Assembly: GCA_022483015.1 (NCBI GenBank)
Contig: JAKVOB010000001.1
Coordinates: 558,001-622,000, forward strand
Direction of reading: 5' to 3'
From: Atopobiaceae bacterium
GTDB lineage: Bacteria > Actinomycetota > Coriobacteriia > Coriobacteriales > Atopobiaceae
Length of the DNA: 64,000 bases
The notes under the pieces were generated by a model that saw only the letters and a list, made by a program, of their open reading frames with translations, was not told the origin of the DNA and searched no databases. Below are positions 27,554 to 36,519 of this stretch, piece by piece. The first letter of the stretch is position 1; the number at the start of each line of letters is the position of its first letter. The position numbers and the translations under genes were made by a program.

Positions 27554-29040
27554 CGTCGCACCTCCGCATCAGTCGTCTTGAGCACCGTCGGGAGGCGGTC
27601 CGTGTCGGGCTTGCCGTTGGCGTTCCTCGGCAGGTGGTCGAGCTGCACGAAGAACTCCGGGATCATGAACGGCGTGAGGTAGCGCGCCATCTCGCGTCGC
27701 GCCCGGGCGAGGTCGAACCCGTCGGCGTCTGGGACCACGTAGGCCGTGAGGTAGGTGAGTCCCTGGTCGTCCACGTCAGCGCGGACGACCCCTGCCCGCA
27801 CGCCGTCACAGCGGTTGAGCACGCTCTCGACCTCGTTCGTCTCGACGCGCTTGCCTCCGACCATCACCTGGGAGTCCGCCCGGCGCACGAAGGCGATGTC
27901 GCCCTGGGGCAGCAGGTAGCCGAGGTCGCCGCTGCGATAGAGGCGGGTCCCGTCGGCGCGCGTCACGAACGGGGCGTCCTTGCTCGCGTCCACGTAGCCG
28001 CGGCAGACCCCTCCGCCCGAGATGCAGATCTCGCCGAGCTCGCCGGGCCCTGTCGGTGCGAGGTCGGCGTCGAGCACCTCGACCGTGGCACCCTGCACCG
28101 CCGTCCCCACCGGGTAGCTGCCGTCGTCGAGCGGCTCGCTGCCGTTGCAGCGAAAGTAGGTGCAGCAGACCGTGGTCTCCGAGGGACCGTAGGTGTTGTA
28201 GACCTGGGCCTGGCCGATGAGCCGATCGACGTAGCGTGCGCGCAGGACGTCCCCGCCGCTGATGAGCAGGCGGACGCATCCGGGCAGGTCGTCGTGCTCG
28301 TTGATGTCGGCGAGCAGGTAGGGGAAGCCGCTCACGATGGTGACGCCGGCCTCCTCGACGAAGCGCATCAGCGCCGGCTCGTCGTCGTGGACGTCTGCGG
28401 GCGGGATGGCCAGCGTGGCTCCCGCGAGCAGGGTCGCGAAGACCTCCTCGACGAAGATGTCGAAGGAGCAGACCGAGTGCTGGAGCATGACGTCGCCAGG
28501 GCCGTTGTGGAACTCGTGCGTGAACGCCCGCGCATAGTGGCAGACGTTGCGGTGCTCGACCACCACGCCCTTGGGCGTCCCGGTGGTACCTGACGTGTAG
28601 AGCACGTAGGCGGCGGACTCGGGTGAGGCAGGGCAGGCGAGAGGAACGTCCCTCTCGGGAGGCCCTTCGAGAAGGTCCTCGACCACGAGGATGCGCGTCC
28701 CCTGCGCGGCGTCGGCATGGGCGCGGTCTGTGACCACATAGTCGACCTGGCACTCGTCGAACATGAAGCGGATGCGCTCGACGGGGAAGTCGGGCTCGGC
28801 GGGTACGTAGGCGGCACCGGTCCTCAGGATGGCCAGGATGGTCGCGACCTGCATGGTGCCATGGCCCATGATGACGCCGACATACGACGATTCCTGCGGC
28901 AGGCGCGCCGCCATGCGTGCGGCCAGGGCGTCAAGCTCGGCATAGGTGAGCGTGCCTGTCACGTCGCGCACGGCGCACGCCGATGGATGGCGTGCCACCT
29001 GCGAGGCGAAGGCCTGGCAGATCGTGTCTTGCTGGTGCAT
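27550..29040 (-). CDS. Stand-alone amino-acid adenylation enzyme (NRPS A-domain like)
   Basis: 496 residues, one adenylation domain with no condensation or carrier domain. Core motifs: A3 LYTSGTTGTPKG (148-158), A4 SFDIFVEEVF with Asp194 in the position that binds the amino group of alpha-amino acids, A5 NTYGPSETT, A7 YRSGDL, and A10 with the catalytic Lys in NANGKPD. It should form an aminoacyl-AMP. AGGAGG stands eight bases before the ATG at 29040. DltA-like D-Ala activation is an alternative given the length, but no dltBCD genes are near. It lies 51 bases after the nitroreductase gene and overlaps the GNAT gene. Confidence 0.88.
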   Translation of the reverse strand: MHQQDTICQAFASQVARHPSACAVRDVTGTLTYAELDALAARMAARLPQESSYVGVIMGHGTMQVATILAILRTGAAYVPAEPDFPVERIRFMFDECQVDYVVTDRAHADAAQGTRILVVEDLLEGPPERDVPLACPASPESAAYVLYTSGTTGTPKGVVVEHRNVCHYARAFTHEFHNGPGDVMLQHSVCSFDIFVEEVFATLLAGATLAIPPADVHDDEPALMRFVEEAGVTIVSGFPYLLADINEHDDLPGCVRLLISGGDVLRARYVDRLIGQAQVYNTYGPSETTVCCTYFRCNGSEPLDDGSYPVGTAVQGATVEVLDADLAPTGPGELGEICISGGGVCRGYVDASKDAPFVTRADGTRLYRSGDLGYLLPQGDIAFVRRADSQVMVGGKRVETNEVESVLNRCDGVRAGVVRADVDDQGLTYLTAYVVPDADGFDLARARREMARYLTPFMIPEFFVQLDHLPRNANGKPDTDRLPTVLKTTDAEVRR

Positions 29041-29091
29041 GGGACATTCCTCCTACAGGCGCCTCGGGCCGGGCGTCAGGTCCTCCGCGCC

Positions 29092-29625
29092 CTATCGCAC
29101 GTAGGTGACCGAGTCCCCCTTGCGCGGCGCCGGGGTCTTCTCGCCATGCTCGGCGGCATAGCCGAGCAGGCAGTGGCCCACGCCGCGCCAGTCGCCTTCG
29201 ACACCCCACTCCTTGAGCAGGGCCTTGCCCTCGGCGGAGTCGAACTCCTCGTGGGCGCGATGGATCCAGCATGAGCCGAGTCCGAGGTTGTGGGCCTCGA
29301 GCATCATGGAGCCCAAGGCGAGCGAACCGTCCTCGACGCAGGTGGGCACGCTCGGGTCGACGAGCACGACCACCACGGTGGGCGCGCCATAGAAGGGGTC
29401 CCCGGTGCTGCCCATGATCTTGGCGTTCATGGCCGAGAGGCGCTTGATCTGGTCTGGGTCCTGCAGCACCACGAAGTGGCAGGGCTGCCTGCCCATGCCC
29501 GACGGTGCCCAGGTGCCCGCTGCGATGACATCCTCGACCTTGTCGAACTCGACCTGGCGCCCCTCGTAGGCGCGGCAGCTGCGCCGCGTCTCGATCGCGT
29601 CCATGACCTCGCTCCTTGGCTCCAT
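29092..29625 (-). CDS. Nitroreductase family FMN-dependent oxidoreductase
   Basis: 177 residues. Family signatures are TRRSCRAYEGRQVE (FMN phosphate binding near the N-terminus), GTWAPSGMGRQPCHFVVL, and a late GLGSCWIHRA with LGYAAE. It reduces nitro groups, quinones or flavin-linked substrates with NAD(P)H. The start at 29625 has AAGGAGG six bases upstream; a longer reading to 30066 would cross the metA promoter region and is rejected. It is first gene of the operon with the adenylation, GNAT and esterase genes and is divergent from metA. Confidence 0.9.
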   Translation of the reverse strand: MEPRSEVMDAIETRRSCRAYEGRQVEFDKVEDVIAAGTWAPSGMGRQPCHFVVLQDPDQIKRLSAMNAKIMGSTGDPFYGAPTVVVVLVDPSVPTCVEDGSLALGSMMLEAHNLGLGSCWIHRAHEEFDSAEGKALLKEWGVEGDWRGVGHCLLGYAAEHGEKTPAPRKGDSVTYVR

Positions 29626-29735
29626 GCCAACCTCCTTGCGACCTGCGTGGGACCTCTTCGCCACGCGTACTCTGTGTTCTACCCATCTGGGTCCGTGGCA
29701 ACTGGTTCGGAATGTCCGTGCCAGCAAATGCCGGG

Positions 29736-29763
29736 CTGACGTGCGGCCGTCCATACCTATACT
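29736..29763 (+). promoter_or_regulatory. Candidate metA promoter
   Basis: CTGACG (29736-29741) and TATACT (29758-29763) are 16 bases apart, about 77 bases before the metA ATG. I see no SAM riboswitch in the leader. Confidence 0.5.
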
Positions 29764-29839
29764 TGTGCGGTGTGTCATAGTCACCGTCAGGCCGTGCGGC
29801 ATGCTGCCGTCGTCGACCCGTCGCCCGCGAGGAGCATCC

Positions 29840-30823
29840 ATGCCCATCAACATCCCCGACGGCCTGCCCGCCAAGAAGGTCCTGCACCAGGAGCGCATCT
29901 TCGCGCTCGAGGAGGAGACTGCCGCAGGGCAGATGATCCGCCCGCTCCACGTGGCGATCCTGAACCTCATGCCCACCAAGGTCGAGACGGAGACCCAGAT
30001 CCTGCGGCTCATCTCGAAGAGCCCCCTGCAGGTGAGCGTGGACTTCATGCGGGTCTGCTCGCACAAGGCGACTCATGTCTCGGCCGACCACCTGGTCAAG
30101 TTCTACGAGACCTTCGACCACTTCGCCGGGCAGAACTACGACGGCCTCATCATCACCGGTGCCCCCGTCGAGCAGATGCCCTTCGAGGACGTCGACTACT
30201 GGCCCGAGCTCTGCCGCATCATCGACTGGAGCCAGGAGCACGTCTTCAGCACCATGTACCTGTGCTGGGGCGCCATGGCCGGCCTCTACCACAACTACGG
30301 CATCCGCAAGCGCACGCGCGGCGCCAAGCTCTTCGGCGTCTTCCCCCAGCGCCTGTGCGACGAGTACAGCTTCCTCACCAACGGCTTCGACGAGATCCAT
30401 AACATGCCGCACTCGCGCCACGCCGCCATCAACACGGGCGACCTCGCCAAGCATCCTGAGCTCGCGGTGCTCTCGGAGGGGCTCGAGAGCGGTCCTGCCA
30501 TCATCGCCACGCGAGACTTCCATGAGATCTACGTCACCGGCCACTTCGAGTACGGCCGCGACACGCTCGCCCAGGAGTACTGGCGCGACTTCCATGCAGG
30601 TAAGAAGATCCAGCTTCCGCAGAACTACTTCCCCGACGACAACCCCGAGCGCCAGCCCATCTTCACCTGGCGCGCGCACGCCAACCTGCTCTATCGCAAC
30701 TGGCTGCACTACGTCTACCAGGAGACCCCGTTCGACATGAGGGAGATCCCCCAGACCATCAAGGCGCTCTCGGCGCGTGCCGAGGCGGCGACCGAGCGCG
30801 ACGGCACCCCCGAGAAGTTCTAG
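29840..30823 (+). CDS. metA: Homoserine O-acyltransferase (MetA fold), predicted acetyl-CoA specific
   Basis: 327 residues, full length. It activates homoserine for methionine synthesis. Visible: LNLMPTKVETETQ, the catalytic Cys142 in YLCWGAMAG, and the later HFEYGR carrying a conserved His/Glu pair. Residue 111 is Glu (TGAPVEQMPF). Published work on the Bacillus cereus enzyme links Glu111 to acetyl-CoA use and Gly111 to succinyl-CoA use, so this is probably an O-acetyltransferase despite the usual succinyl name. The start at 29840 has GAGGAG six bases upstream. Confidence 0.95.
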   Translation: MPINIPDGLPAKKVLHQERIFALEEETAAGQMIRPLHVAILNLMPTKVETETQILRLISKSPLQVSVDFMRVCSHKATHVSADHLVKFYETFDHFAGQNYDGLIITGAPVEQMPFEDVDYWPELCRIIDWSQEHVFSTMYLCWGAMAGLYHNYGIRKRTRGAKLFGVFPQRLCDEYSFLTNGFDEIHNMPHSRHAAINTGDLAKHPELAVLSEGLESGPAIIATRDFHEIYVTGHFEYGRDTLAQEYWRDFHAGKKIQLPQNYFPDDNPERQPIFTWRAHANLLYRNWLHYVYQETPFDMREIPQTIKALSARAEAATERDGTPEKF

Positions 30824-30923
30824 CCGAGAGGGACGGTCGGGCCAGGGCCTGTGAGGATGGCGTGCGGGCGGGCCTCGCGGCCTTGCGCTAGGATGTGCTC
30901 ACCCGACCCAGAAGGAGCTCCCC

Positions 30924-32291
30924 ATGTCGCTTCCCATGCCCGCAGATGCCGCCCCAGACCGGCTCCGTGCCGCTGACCTCTCGGCCTGCCTGCCAGCCAC
31001 GGCCGAGGTCGTGGGTGGGCGCCTTCTGGTGGGCGGCGTCGACCTGGCGCGCCTTGCCGAGCGCGAGGGGACGCCACTCTACGTCTACGACGAGGCCGAC
31101 CTGCGTGGCCGCATGCGCGCCTACCGGGAGTCCTTCTCGGCATGCTCCGACCGGCTGCCCGCAGGCGCCGACGTGGTCTATGCCGGCAAGGCCTTCCTCG
31201 ACAAGGCCATGGTGCGCCTCGTGGACGAGGAGGGTCTCTGCCTCGACGTCTCGGGTGGCGGCGAGCTCGCCATCGCGCTGGCCGCCGGCTTCGACGCCGC
31301 GCGTGTGGTGGTGCACGGCAACAACAAGACGCCCGTCGAGATCGCCGAGGCCATCGCCGCCGGGGTGGGCCGCATCGTGGTCGACAACCTCGCCGAGCTG
31401 GCGCGCGTCTCGGCGGCTTCCGTGAAGGCCGGCGTCACGCAGGACATCCTGCTCCGCATCACCCCGGGCATCCACGTGGACACCAACGACTACGTGGTCA
31501 CGGGCTGCGAGGACTCCAAGTTCGGCTTCACCCTGCTCGACGACGTGGCCTTCCGCGCAGTGGGCACGGCGCTCGACACGCCCGGCGTCCGTCTGGTGGG
31601 GGTGCACATGCACGTGGGCTCGCAGGTGCTCGACGTGCGTCCCTATCGCCAGGCCATCGACGTGATGTGCGACCTGCTCGCCCGCGTGCGTGATGCCTAT
31701 GGCGTCGAGCTCGCGCAGTTCGACCTGGGCGGCGGCCTGGGCGTGGCCTACGATGCCGCCGAGCGACCCACCTCGGTCGCCGACTTCGTTGCCTTCCTGG
31801 TGGACGGGGTGCACGAGGCCTGCGCCGAGCGCGGGCTGGCCGTACCGCACCTGGCCGTCGAGCCGGGCCGTTCCATCGCGGCCGTCGCGGGCGTGGCGCT
31901 CTATAGGGTGGGGGCCGTGAAGCCGCTGCCGGGCATCCGCACCTACGTGGCCGTGGACGGCGGCATGTCCGACGACATCCGCTGCGCGCTCTATGGGTCG
32001 ACCTACGAGTGCCTGCTCCCCGAGCGCGCCGACGAGCCGCGCGACTGCGTGGTCACCGTGTGCGGGAAGCACTGCGAGAGCGGTGACGTGATCGTGCGCG
32101 ACGCGAGCCTGCCCGAGCCTCACGAGGGCGACGTGCTGGCGGTCCTCGGCACGGGCGCCTACTGCTGCTCGATGGCCTCCAACTACAACGGGCAGCCTCG
32201 GCCGGCCGTCGTGTTCGTGGCGGACGGCGAGGCGCGCGTGGTCACGCGTCGCGAGACCTATGAGGACCTGCTCCGCCGCGACGTGGGGTAG
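30924..32291 (+). CDS. lysA: Diaminopimelate decarboxylase
   Basis: 455 residues, fold III PLP enzyme that makes lysine from meso-diaminopimelate. The PLP lysine is Lys89 in VVYAGKAF. HMHVGSQ, EPGRSIAA (phosphate loop), CGKHCESGDVI (catalytic Cys) and the final GAYCCSMASNYNGQPRP are all present. AAGGAG stands seven bases before the ATG at 30924. It lies upstream of, not behind, the lysine riboswitch, so it may escape that control. A GGGACG/CGTCCC hairpin at about 32292-32328 may end its transcript. Confidence 0.95.
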   Translation: MSLPMPADAAPDRLRAADLSACLPATAEVVGGRLLVGGVDLARLAEREGTPLYVYDEADLRGRMRAYRESFSACSDRLPAGADVVYAGKAFLDKAMVRLVDEEGLCLDVSGGGELAIALAAGFDAARVVVHGNNKTPVEIAEAIAAGVGRIVVDNLAELARVSAASVKAGVTQDILLRITPGIHVDTNDYVVTGCEDSKFGFTLLDDVAFRAVGTALDTPGVRLVGVHMHVGSQVLDVRPYRQAIDVMCDLLARVRDAYGVELAQFDLGGGLGVAYDAAERPTSVADFVAFLVDGVHEACAERGLAVPHLAVEPGRSIAAVAGVALYRVGAVKPLPGIRTYVAVDGGMSDDIRCALYGSTYECLLPERADEPRDCVVTVCGKHCESGDVIVRDASLPEPHEGDVLAVLGTGAYCCSMASNYNGQPRPAVVFVADGEARVVTRRETYEDLLRRDVG

Positions 32292-32375
32292 GGACGCAGG
32301 TCGGCAGGCGCACGCCTTGCGCCGTCCCCGCGTTTACATCCCGCGGCAAGAGGCGTAGAGTTCGTTCCAATCGAA

Positions 32376-32550
32376 GATTGAGCAAGAGGCGCGGCGCGTC
32401 AGAGTATCGGCAGGAGGGGGCACCCTTCGAATGCCGTGAAAGGTAATCGCCGCCGAACGCGTGGGCGGGGCACCGTCCGCACGTGATGTCGGGCGAGAAC
32501 ATCCCTGGCATTCCTGCTGGAAACCAGCAGAGGCGCTTGTCACGGATGAC
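32376..32550 (+). promoter_or_regulatory. Lysine riboswitch (L box)
   Basis: The leader of the DAP operon carries the conserved lysine-aptamer blocks in order: AAGAGGCGCGGC, CAGAGTAT, ATGCCGTGAAAGG, and GCCGCCGAA. These match the Bacillus lysC leader (AGAGGTGCGAA, AGAGTA, GCTGAAAGG, CGCCGAAG). A P1-like pairing of GCAAG near 32383 with CTTGT near 32536-32540 closes the element. An intrinsic terminator follows at 32565-32591, so lysine binding should cause early termination. The boundaries are approximate. Confidence 0.85.
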
Positions 32551-32564
32551 TCCTCATCATGTCG

Positions 32565-32591
32565 GCGCCCCCGCTAGAAGGGCGCTTTTTT
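32565..32591 (+). terminator. Riboswitch-controlled terminator
   Basis: GCGCCC pairs with GGGCGC around a nine-base loop, followed directly by six T residues. It lies just after the lysine aptamer and about 100 bases before the first gene of the DAP operon. Confidence 0.85.
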
Positions 32592-32688
32592 GATGGCGAT
32601 GGATGCTCAGGCACGAGGCATGGCACGCGAGGCCGACGGTCAGGGGGCCGCGTCGCGGCCGTCCGATGCCGCCGAGGGGAACGCTCCT

Positions 32689-33957
32689 ATGGCAGGCGGG
32701 GCGGAACCTGTGGGCCCCTCTTCCGTGGCTGACGACGCTGCCATGCTCGCCCGGCTCACCGCCGACCGCCGGGCCCTCCACCGGGCGCCCGAGATCGGCC
32801 TCGACCTGCCCCATACCTGCGCCTATGTGGAAGGACGGCTCGCGGGCCTGGGGGCCGTGGTCGAGCACCCGCTGCCCTCCTGCGTCACGGCCCTCTTCGA
32901 CGTCGGTGCGCCTGCCACGGTCGCCTTCCGCTGCGACATGGATGCCCTGCCTGTGACCGAGGCCACGGGCCGCGACTTCGCGAGCGCCACGCCCGGCGTC
33001 ATGCACGCGTGCGGCCACGATGGCCACACCGCCACGATGCTCGAGCTTGCACGGCAGGTCTCGGCGGCGCGAGCGGCAGGGGGGCGCCTGCCCCACAACG
33101 TGCTCCTCGTCTTCCAGCCGGGTGAGGAGCATCCCGGCGGCGCGCGCCTCGTCTGCGAGACCGGCCTGCTCGAGCGCCATCACGTTGGCTGCGTCTTCGG
33201 CCTCCACCTGTGGCCCGACCTCGCGGCCGGCGAGGTCCGCACGCGCCCGGGCGCCTTCCTTGCCCGAGCCAGCGAGATGAACGTCGAGGTCGAGGGCGTC
33301 TCGGCCCATGCGGCGCACCAGGAGGCCGGCGTGGACGCCCTGGCCCCGGCCGCGCGGCTGGCGCTCGCCATCGGCGAGGTCGCCCCTGCCGAGCGCTCCC
33401 TCGGCAACCCCTGCGTGGTCAACATGGGGCGCATGGAGGCCGGCACGGTGCGCAACGCCGTGGCCGGCTCGGCCCGCATCGAGGGGACCGTGCGCACCTT
33501 CGAGCCTGCCTCCTGGGAGCGCGTGCGCACCAAGATCGGCGCCATCGTGGCAGCAGAGGCAGAGACGTCGCAGGCCAAGGCCACCGTCGACTTCGACGAG
33601 GGCTATCCTGCCGTCATCAACGACCAGGCGCTCACCGGTCGTGTCCTGGCCGACGTCACCGGCGTGGGCCTCGAGCCCGAGCCATCCATGATCGCCGACG
33701 ACTTCTCCTTCTACGAGCAGCGTGTGCCAGGGACCTACTTCTTCCTCGGCACAGGCAATCCCGCGCACGGCCTCCATTCCGACGGGTTCGACTTCGACGA
33801 GCATGTGCTTCTCGCGGGCGTGGGCCTGTTCCGCCAGCTGGCTACCATGGACTGGACGGCCCAGATGCGCGTCGCAGGGTCCGTCGACGCCGCAGGTCTC
33901 GACGCCACCCCGGCCACACCTGGCGCGCCCGTCCCGACACCTCACAAGGAGGCATGA
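32689..33957 (+). CDS. M20 family amidohydrolase, probable N-acetyl-diaminopimelate deacetylase
   Basis: 422 residues. M20D metallopeptidase motifs: RRALHRAPEIGLDLP near the start, CDMDALP, the metal-binding HACGHDGH, and FQPGEEHPGG. A lid/dimerisation domain is inserted in the middle, and DDFSFYEQRVPGTYFFLG lies near the end. Its place at the head of the riboswitch operon with dapH (acetylase branch) makes N-acetyl-LL-DAP the likely substrate. The start at 32689 is chosen because GAGGGGA lies upstream; earlier in-frame starts (32590-32626) fall in or just after the terminator tail and lack a ribosome site, though they cannot be excluded. Confidence 0.88.
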   Translation: MAGGAEPVGPSSVADDAAMLARLTADRRALHRAPEIGLDLPHTCAYVEGRLAGLGAVVEHPLPSCVTALFDVGAPATVAFRCDMDALPVTEATGRDFASATPGVMHACGHDGHTATMLELARQVSAARAAGGRLPHNVLLVFQPGEEHPGGARLVCETGLLERHHVGCVFGLHLWPDLAAGEVRTRPGAFLARASEMNVEVEGVSAHAAHQEAGVDALAPAARLALAIGEVAPAERSLGNPCVVNMGRMEAGTVRNAVAGSARIEGTVRTFEPASWERVRTKIGAIVAAEAETSQAKATVDFDEGYPAVINDQALTGRVLADVTGVGLEPEPSMIADDFSFYEQRVPGTYFFLGTGNPAHGLHSDGFDFDEHVLLAGVGLFRQLATMDWTAQMRVAGSVDAAGLDATPATPGAPVPTPHKEA

Positions 33958-33958
33958 C

Positions 33959-34816
33959 ATGCCTATCATCCCAATCTCCAAATACCATGGCTGCGGCAAC
34001 GACTTCGTGCTCGCACGCGAGTCCGACGTGACCGCCACCGGCCTCGACGCCGCCGACTTCACCCGCGCCGTCTGCGACCGGCACCTCGGCATCGGTGCCG
34101 ACGGCACCATCCTCGCGGGCGGGGAGGCCGCAGGCGGCAGCGGTCCCCTCTGGATGCGCTACCGCAACGCCGACGGCTCCGTGGCGCCCATGTGCGGCAA
34201 CGGCATCCGTTGCCTCGCTGCCTACTGCGCCGACGAGGGCATCTGCGCCGAGGGCTCGTATCCCATAGAGACCCTGGCCGGCACCAAGGTCGTGACCCGC
34301 GTCTCGGCCGACGGCGACCCGTACGTCTTCAAGGTCGACATGGGCACGCCGGACTGGTCGCCCGCCTCCCTTGGCGTGACGGCCACGACGACCCCCATCC
34401 GCGACTACGCCCTCGACCTCCCGAGCGGGGCCTGCGTGCAGGTCTGGGCCCTCTTCATGGCCACCGACCATGCCGTCATCCTCACCGACGATGCGATGGC
34501 CGAGAAGAACATGGCCCTGGGCCGCGAGGTCTGTCACCACCCGCTCTTCCCCCGCCAGATCAACGCGAACTTCGTGCAGGTCACCGGCGAGGGCTCCATC
34601 ATCATGCGCACCTACGAGCGGGGCTGCGGCCCCACGCTCGCCTGCGGCACCGGCGTCTGCGCGAGCGTCGTCGTGGCCCACGAGGCGGGACTGGTGGGTG
34701 CGGACGTCGATGTGACCGTCCCTGGCGGCCACATACATATACAGGTAAACGAGGACGGTCATGTCCTCATGAGCGGCGGGGCGACCCGCATCATGCGAGG
34801 GGAGTGCTTCCTATGA
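33959..34816 (+). CDS. dapF: Diaminopimelate epimerase
   Basis: 285 residues, PLP-independent racemase that converts LL-DAP to meso-DAP. The two catalytic cysteines are Cys79 in MCGNGIRC and the one in LACGTGVCAS near residue 225; KYHGCGNDF is the family start. The ATG at 33959 follows the M20 stop by one base and uses AAGGAGG inside the end of that gene. Its own stop overlaps the dapA ATG. Confidence 0.96.
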   Translation: MPIIPISKYHGCGNDFVLARESDVTATGLDAADFTRAVCDRHLGIGADGTILAGGEAAGGSGPLWMRYRNADGSVAPMCGNGIRCLAAYCADEGICAEGSYPIETLAGTKVVTRVSADGDPYVFKVDMGTPDWSPASLGVTATTTPIRDYALDLPSGACVQVWALFMATDHAVILTDDAMAEKNMALGREVCHHPLFPRQINANFVQVTGEGSIIMRTYERGCGPTLACGTGVCASVVVAHEAGLVGADVDVTVPGGHIHIQVNEDGHVLMSGGATRIMRGECFL

Positions 34817-35712
34817 GCAGGAACGCGATGGTACGAGGCTCGATCGTGGCGCTGGTCACGCCGTTCGACGACGCCGGTGACGTGAACTTCGACATGCTGG
34901 GCCAGCTGCTCGACTTCCACATCGAGCACAAGACCGACGGCATCCTCATCCTCGGGACCACGGGTGAGAGCTCCACGCTGTCGCATGACGTCGACGACGA
35001 CGTGGTGCGCTTCTGCGTGAGCCACGTGGACGGCAGGTGCCCGCTGATCTTCTCGGCAGGCTCGAACTGTACGAAGGAGTCGGCCGACAAGTGCCGGCGC
35101 TACGAGGCCGAGGGCGCCACGACGGCCCTCGTCATCACGCCGTACTACAACAAGGCGTCCGACGCCGGCATGCAGGCCCACTTCGAGACGATCGCCGAGG
35201 CCTCCGACCTCGACCTCATCCTCTACAACGTGCCCAGCCGCACGGGCTGTGCCATCTCGCCGGCCGTGGCCGAGCGCCTGTCGCAGGTGCCCACCATCCG
35301 CGGCATGAAGGAGGCGTCGGGCAACATGGGCTACATGTCCGACATCGCCCACCTGGCCGGTCCCGACTTCTCGATCTACTCCGGCAACGACGACATCGTG
35401 GTCCCGATGCTGTCCATGGGCGCCACCGGTGTCATCTCCGTGGCGGCCAACATCATCCCCGACCAGATGCACGAGATGGTGGCAAGCTATCTGGCAGGGG
35501 ACGTCGCGCTCGCGCGCGACCTGCAGGTCCGCTATCTCGACCTGATCCACGCCCTCTTCTGCGAGGTGAACCCCATCCCCGTGAAGGAGGCCATGCGCCA
35601 GCTGGGCATGGACGTGGGCGGCTACCATCTGCCCATGTGCGACCCCACGCCCGAGCACAAGGCCCGGATCGCGGCCGCCCTGGCTGCGGCGGGACTCACC
35701 AAGGAGGACTAG
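34813..35712 (+). CDS. dapA: 4-hydroxy-tetrahydrodipicolinate synthase
   Basis: 299 residues, class I aldolase that condenses pyruvate with aspartate semialdehyde. The Schiff-base lysine is Lys166 in GMKEASG, with the TTGE motif (49-52) and Tyr138 in LYNVPSRTG. The start at 34813 overlaps the dapF stop (ATGA) and has GGGGAG upstream. The far longer upstream reading in the same frame runs through dapF and is not real. Confidence 0.96.
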   Translation: MSRNAMVRGSIVALVTPFDDAGDVNFDMLGQLLDFHIEHKTDGILILGTTGESSTLSHDVDDDVVRFCVSHVDGRCPLIFSAGSNCTKESADKCRRYEAEGATTALVITPYYNKASDAGMQAHFETIAEASDLDLILYNVPSRTGCAISPAVAERLSQVPTIRGMKEASGNMGYMSDIAHLAGPDFSIYSGNDDIVVPMLSMGATGVISVAANIIPDQMHEMVASYLAGDVALARDLQVRYLDLIHALFCEVNPIPVKEAMRQLGMDVGGYHLPMCDPTPEHKARIAAALAAAGLTKED

Positions 35713-36519
35713 ATGCCTGACGAGAGGAACGACGGTATGAGGCGCCTGCTCGTGACGGGAGCCGGACGGATGGCCAACCTCGTCGCCGAGACGGCGGCCT
35801 CCGCTGGCTGGGGGGTCGTGGGCTGCTTCGGCCTGGGCCAGGAGGACGAGGGCATGACGGCCGCCCATGAGGCCGCCTCCGCGGGCGGGCTCGACGCCAT
35901 CGTGGACTTCTCGGCCCCGACCGCGATGTCCTGGGTGGCCCCGCTCGCCTCCGAGTGCGGCGCGGCCCTCGTGAGCGGCACCACCGGCCTGGGCGATGCC
36001 GAGCGCGCCCTGCTCGACGAGGCCGCACGGACCGTGCCGGTCTGCTGGAGCTCGAACTACTCGGTGGGCGTGGCCGTGGCGGCGCACGTGGTGCGCGAGA
36101 TGGCGCAGGTGCTCTCGGGCGACTGGGCGGACGACGCGCTCGACGACGCCTGGGAGTGCGAGATCGTGGAGCGCCACCACGACGCCAAGGTCGACGCCCC
36201 CAGCGGGACGGCCCTCTCGCTTGCCGACGCGGTCGACCCCGAGGGGCGCCTGCGCCGCGTCTGCGGCCGCAGCGGCATGTGCCCGCGCCAGCACGACGAG
36301 CTGGGGATCTGCTCCGTGCGCGGCGGCACCATGGCGGGCACGCACGAGGTGGGATTCTATGGTAGCCACGAGCAGCTGCTCGTGACGCATGTGGCAGAGG
36401 ACCGCAGCATCTTCGCGGTGGGGGCGGTCCATGCGGCCGACCTGCTCGCGGGGTGCGCGGCCGGACGATACGAGTTCGCCGACCTGCTGTTCGGGTCGGC
36501 CGAGGGGAGCAAGGCATGA
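35713..36519 (+). CDS. dapB: 4-hydroxy-tetrahydrodipicolinate reductase
   Basis: 268 residues. NAD(P)H-dependent reduction to tetrahydrodipicolinate. The conserved catalytic stretch [15 protein letters not shown] is complete. The N-terminal nucleotide loop is GAGRMA, slightly reduced against the usual GxxGRMG. SGTTG and SSNYSVGV match the family. The ATG follows the dapA stop directly, with AAGGAGG seven bases upstream in dapA. Its stop overlaps the dapH start. Confidence 0.95.
   Translation: MPDERNDGMRRLLVTGAGRMANLVAETAASAGWGVVGCFGLGQEDEGMTAAHEAASAGGLDAIVDFSAPTAMSWVAPLASECGAALVSGTTGLGDAERALLDEAARTVPVCWSSNYSVGVAVAAHVVREMAQVLSGDWADDALDDAWECEIVERHHDAKVDAPSGTALSLADAVDPEGRLRRVCGRSGMCPRQHDELGICSVRGGTMAGTHEVGFYGSHEQLLVTHVAEDRSIFAVGAVHAADLLAGCAAGRYEFADLLFGSAEGSKA

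Noticed and set aside
29641-29839. SAM riboswitch before metA
   Set aside because: I looked for SAM-I and SAM-IV type conserved blocks and found none; only a promoter-like pair is visible.
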